Assembly: GCF_009905375.1 (NCBI RefSeq) | Contig: NC_133657.1 | Location: forward strand, 63,922,503 to 63,986,502 | Reading direction: 5' to 3' | DNA from: Apium graveolens | Taxonomy: Eukaryota > Streptophyta > Magnoliopsida > Apiales > Apiaceae | Length of the DNA: 64,000 nt | Shown: in pieces, positions 60,364 through 64,000 of the stretch | Layout of the letters: each line of letters opens with the position of its first letter | How positions within the stretch are numbered: position 1 is the stretch's first letter | The notes under the pieces: generated by a model | The model's input: only the letters and a program-made list of their open reading frames with translations | Databases searched by the model: none | Told to the model about the DNA's origin: nothing | Made by a program: the position numbers and the translations under genes

Positions 60364-61655
60364 ATCTCCCACTTGTACTAAAGCCAATCACTCTAGTATC
60401 TAATACCCATCTTGTCTTTATGACGATCAAAGTGACTTTGAGAAAGTGGCTTTGTTAAAGGGTCTGCTATGTTTCAACAGACTCCCTAATCAGATGAAAG
60501 CGCCGCAGGACATGTTTGGAATTTTTATGAGACCTAGGTTCCCTGGCTTGTGCTATTGCTGCGTTGTTATCACAATACAACACAATAGGCTCTTCAACGC
60601 TAGGAATAACTCCCAACTCAGAAACAAATTTCCTCTGTCAAACGGCTTCTTTTGCAGCCTCACTTGCAGCTATATATTCTGCTTCCGCTGTGGAGTCAGC
60701 CGTTGTAGACTGGTTGGAACTTTTCCAACTAATCGCACCACCATTCAGAGTAAACACGTACCCTGACATGGATTTGCTATAACTTTCTGATTGAAAACTA
60801 GAGTCAGTATAACCCTCTATTTTTAACTCAGATTCACCACCAAAAACAAGAAAAATGTCCTTAGTCCTTCGCAAGTACTTAAGGATGTTCTTCACTGCTT
60901 TCTAGTGGTCTTCACCTGGATTGGACTGATATCAGCTCGTCACACTAATTGAATAAGCAACATCAGGCCTAGTACACAATATCGTGTACATGATAGATCC
61001 TATTGCTTAAGCATAAGGAATCTTACTCATACGCTCTCTTTCCTCAGGTGTCTTAGGAGACATTTTTTCGGAAAGGGAGACTCCATGGCTCATCGGTATG
61101 AGACCTCTTTTGGAGTTCTCCATGCTAAACCTTTTAAACACTTTCTGGATGTATGTACCCTGGGTAAGACCTATCATTCTTCTAGATCTATCTCTATAGA
61201 TCTTCATACCGAGAATGTAGGATGCTTCTCCCAAGTCCTTCATGGTGAAGTTCTTTGATAGCCATACTTTGACTGATTGCAGCATCGGTATATCATTTCC
61301 TATAAGAAGTATGTCATCTACATACAATACAAGAAATGTTACCGCACTCCCACTAACCTTCTTGTAGACACATGGTTCATCTATGTTTTTGATAAAACTA
61401 AACTCTTTGATTGTCTCATCAAAACGGATGTTCCATCTACGAGAAGCTTGCCTTAAACCATATATGGTTCGCAGCAGCTTACACTAGGTGTTCTTTTCCC
61501 TTGGAAAGAAAACCCTCTGGATGTGCCATATACACTTCCTCCTCAAGTTCCCCATTGAGGAAGGTCATTTTCACGTCCATTTGGCAGACCTCATAGTCGT
61601 AGTAAGCAGCAATCGCAAGCAAAATCCGAATTGATTTTAACAGGGCTACAGGCGA
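60364..61655 (-). pseudogene. unit 3 RT-RNase H fragment
   Basis: RNase H (60638-60895) ends at the same TGA after AKEAV as units 1 and 2. The RT part (61007-61327) shows YVDDILLIGND and GLTQGTYIQKV. It continues to the SPVALLKSIR region near 61650 with small deletions and a stop near 60903. Everything upstream (integrase, protease, gag) is missing. Confidence 0.85.
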
Positions 61656-61899
61656 GAATATAGGATGCTTCTCCCAAGTCCTTCATGGTGAAGTTCTTTG
61701 ATAGACATATTTTGACTGATTGCAGCATCGGTATATCATACTCTAAACTGTGGTATATATTATTTAAACACTTAAAATAGATAGAGCCCGTAATAAAAAC
61801 AAAACAAGTCTTTTATTAATATCAATGAAATCAAAACAGATTACATAAAAGTTATTCCTAAATCCTCATACATGATTGGACTTAGGACATATCTCTTTC
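61656..61899 (-). repeat. rearranged joint: RT fragment plus first 160 bp of an LTR
   Basis: 61656-61739 repeats the RT stretch also present at 61213-61300. At 61740 it switches to the LTR sequence ACTCTAAACTGTGGTATAT and runs to the LTR edge (TCTCTTTC). Unit 3 therefore ends in a deletion joint rather than a normal leader and LTR. Confidence 0.8.
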
Positions 61900-62084
61900 T
61901 GAAATAATAAAATACCCGGAGTGATAATTGATACTTCGACGGATATTGTGTTTGAACGGATATTCATTCTCAACGGATAATGAACATCCGTCGAGATACA
62001 AATTCTGACTTAGTCAAAATTTTATCAAGAAAGGAAACATCTATTTTAACTCTGGCTACATTACTACTTGAAAAATTTTCAAAC
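61900..62084 (-). other. pol-to-extra-ORF junction of the SIRE-like element
   Basis: Non-coding, with four CATCCGTCGA/CAACGGATA-type motifs between 61940 and 62000 in both orientations. Confidence 0.6.
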
Positions 62085-63825
62085 ATGATTTAAGAGTAAT
62101 TAAGCATACCTAACTCACTTACCAACCTAGAGAAGGAGGAATCATGAAGTGGCTTGGTAAAGATATCTGCAAGTTGCTTCTCACTTGGAACAAAATGAAG
62201 TTCCACAGTACCATTCATTACATGCTCCCTAATGAAGTGTTACTTGATGTCTATGTGTTTTGTTCTTGAATGCTCAACTGGATTTTCAGTGATGGCAATT
62301 GCACTTGTGTTATCACGGAAAATAGGAATTATGTCCACTTGCTGACCATAGTCCAACAGTTGGTTTTTCATCCGTAAAATCTGTGCATAACAATTGCCAG
62401 CAGCAATATACTCAGCTTCAGCTGTAGAAGTAGAAACTGAATTTTGTTTTTTACTGAACCAGGATACTATCTTGTTTCCTAGAAATTGACAGCATAATCT
62501 GCATTTGAATATCTAGTTAGATTAAACCCAGAATCTCTAGGGTACCAAATGCCAAGTTTTGGTGTACCCTTGAGATATCTGAAAATTCTCTTAATAGCTA
62601 CTAATTGAGATTCTCTAGGATCAACCTGGAATCTAACACAAAGACAAGTAGCAAATATTATATCTGGCCTACTAACTATTAAGTACAAAAGTGAGCCAAC
62701 CGTGCCTCTATAGCTTGAAATGTCCACAGACTTTTCAGTAGTGTTCAATTCAAGTGTAGTTGCAGTGACCATGTGAGTTTTTACAGATGTGCAATCCATT
62801 AGATCAAACTTCTTTAAAAGATCATAAATATATTTGGTTTGACTAATGAATATTCCATCACTAACTTGCTTAACTTGTAAATCAAGAAAGTAAGTTAGTT
62901 CTCCCATCATGCTCATTTCATACTTTGCATCAATTTGGAAAACTTTATGCAAAGTTTTTCATCTATAGAGCCAAATATAATATCATCTATATAAATTTGA
63001 ACAAGTATACTAGAGCCATTAACATTTCTAAAGAATAGGGTTTTGTCAACAGTACCTCTTGTGAAGTGATTTTCTAAGAGAAACTTTGACAAAGTATCAT
63101 ACCAGGCTCTAGGTGCTTGCTTCAATCCATAAAGTGCTTTCAACAGATAATAGACATATTTTGGAAAATTTGGATTTTCAAAATCAGGAGGCTGACTGAC
63201 ATAGACTTCCTCCTCCAAATCTCCATTCAGAAAGGCACTTTTGACATCCATTTGATAGACTTTGAAATTAGCATGGGCTGCATAGGCTAAGAAAATTCTG
63301 ATGGCTTCAAGTCTTGCCACATGAGCAAAAGTTTCATCAAAATATATCCCTTCTTGTTGACAGTAGCCCTTAGCAACCAATCTTGCTTTGTTCCTGACAA
63401 CTATGCCATTATCATCCATCTTATTTCTTAATACCCACTTGGTGTCAATTGGATTCTTTCCTTTAGGCTTGGGTACCAGCTTCCATACCTTATTCCTTTC
63501 AAATTGGTTTAGCTCCTCCTGTATAGATAAAATCCAATCAGGATCCAACAGAGTTTCTTCTACCTTCCTTGGTTCTTCTTTAGAAAGAAAGCTGCTATAC
63601 AGACATTCTTCTTGAGTTGCTTTCCTTGTTTGAACTCTAGAAGATGCATCACCGATAATGAGCTCAAAAGGGTGATCTCTAGTCCATTTTGTCTATTGTG
63701 GTAGATTAGCTCTAGATGAAGAGACCTCATTGTTGTCTTGATGATTAGTAGAATTGTGATGATCAGAAACTCCCCCTGAGTTTATGAATCTTTGACTTGA
63801 AGAAGGGATTTTTTCTGATTGTGAT
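62085..63825 (-). pseudogene. SIRE-type RT-RNase H
   Basis: RT (62913-63548) has [47 protein letters not shown] and [20 protein letters not shown], typical of the SIRE lineage. The catalytic box reads YIDDI. A frameshift near 62945 leads into 62479-62952 (GELTYFLDLQVKQ, then SRPDIIFATCLCVRFQ). The RNase H part has lost roughly 15 residues after NADYA, with a frame change, but STAEAEYIAAGN and RDNTSAIAITENP remain readable down to the C-terminus near 62085. Upstream, the integrase-RT linker ends at 63826, where another LTR starts. Confidence 0.85.
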
Positions 63826-64000
63826 TGTTAGTCCCTAACAATGCAACCAGAATTATAGAATGGGGTTGAATGTAATTCTAGTAAACTTTTTCTCGAACTA
63901 TAAAATGTTCTAACTCAAACTATATATATAAGTGTTTTGATTTGCAAGGTGCGGAATCACAAGTTAAATAAATCAAAAACACAAGGTAATAAAAACACAA
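63826..64000 (-). repeat. start of another SIRE-type LTR (runs off the window)
   Basis: TGTTAGTCCCTAACAATGCA followed by GGGGTTGAATGTAATTCTAG closely matches the left end of the LTR at 33447. It interrupts the integrase-RT linker of the SIRE-like element, so it looks like the edge of a nested relative or a solo LTR. Confidence 0.75.

Larger units (their letters stand above)
39634..61899 (-). mobile_element. tandem copia array: LTR-internal-LTR-internal-LTR-truncated internal
   Basis: Three full LTRs (39634-41299, 51221-52887, 58702-60363; about 1.66 kb each) alternate with internal regions in the same minus orientation. The middle LTR serves as 5' LTR of unit 1 and 3' LTR of unit 2. Unit 1 internal is 5.78 kb after removing a nested 4.14-kb solo LTR, and unit 2 internal is 5.81 kb. 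Unit 3 is truncated and ends in a rearranged joint. Such arrays arise by unequal recombination between LTRs. LTR length and gag style suggest the Angela/Tork side of copia, but the lineage is not proven. No clear target duplication was found outside the array. Confidence 0.85.
33447..63825 (-). mobile_element. second SIRE-lineage copia element, split by a nested tandem array
   Basis: Read on the minus strand from the right: RT and RNase H (63825-62085), a short intergenic part (to 61900), then, left of the nested array, the intergenic part (39633-39317), a long extra ORF (39316-34873), the polypurine tract (34537-34556) and the 3' LTR (33447-34536). SIRE elements characteristically carry an extra ORF after pol, which fits. 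CATCCGTTGA-like motifs appear in the LTR, the extra ORF and the pol-ORF junction, which supports a single original element. The 5' part is replaced at 63826 by another LTR. Confidence 0.75.

Noticed and set aside
1..64000. tRNA, rRNA or other structured RNA genes
   Set aside because: Short tRNA-like matches are only primer-binding sites; no A/B-box pair with a cloverleaf was recognised by eye.

Overview
This is AT-rich nuclear DNA from a flowering plant, most likely a eudicot. The evidence is a three-exon plant bHLH gene with GT-AG introns, plant-type Ty1/copia elements primed by initiator Met-tRNA, a plant-type Helitron that carries an RPA-like gene, and several families of MITEs. I cannot name the species from sequence alone. 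The window is almost entirely transposable elements. The bHLH gene at 21556-22844 is the only ordinary host gene I can support.

Layout: (1) 1-~5060, a decayed SIRE-lineage copia element on the minus strand, cut by the left window edge, with its primer site and LTR at 4435-~5060. (2) ~5060-8400, AT-rich DNA with two local tandem duplications and a frameshifted RNase H-like ORF. (3) ~8400-19163, a large decayed Helitron on the minus strand (Rep/helicase gene plus an RPA-like OB-fold gene); its 5' terminus is recognised at 19163 and its 3' terminus is not. (4) 19164-21500, spacer with a hAT-type MITE and a Harbinger-type MITE. (5) 21500-22844, the bHLH gene behind a GA tract. (6) 23822-29842, a complete, very young, non-coding LTR element with 5-bp target duplications. 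(7) 29848-33446, spacer with a 440-bp foldback and a Stowaway-type MITE. (8) 33447-64000, a second SIRE-lineage element on the minus strand (3' LTR, long extra ORF downstream of pol, RT/RNase H). Between its extra ORF and its pol gene sits a 22-kb tandem array of a different copia family (LTR-internal-LTR-internal-LTR-truncated internal). One unit of that array is itself split by a 4.1-kb solo LTR. At 63826 another SIRE-type LTR begins and runs off the window.

The most unusual signals are: (a) the non-coding LTR element at 23822-29842. Its primer-binding position does not look like a tRNA 3' end but is an exact 13-nt complement of a stretch inside its own LTR, a pattern known from self-priming (Tf1-like) elements. 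Its internal region is also a dense chain of short perfect hairpins, some sharing a loop sequence on different stems. (b) The untranslated leader of the tandem copia family, which carries four stem-loops with different self-complementary stems around the same loop motif, preserved in two copies. (c) A 22-23-bp phased minisatellite in the SIRE LTR. All of these were found by eye and need computation, as stated in each finding.
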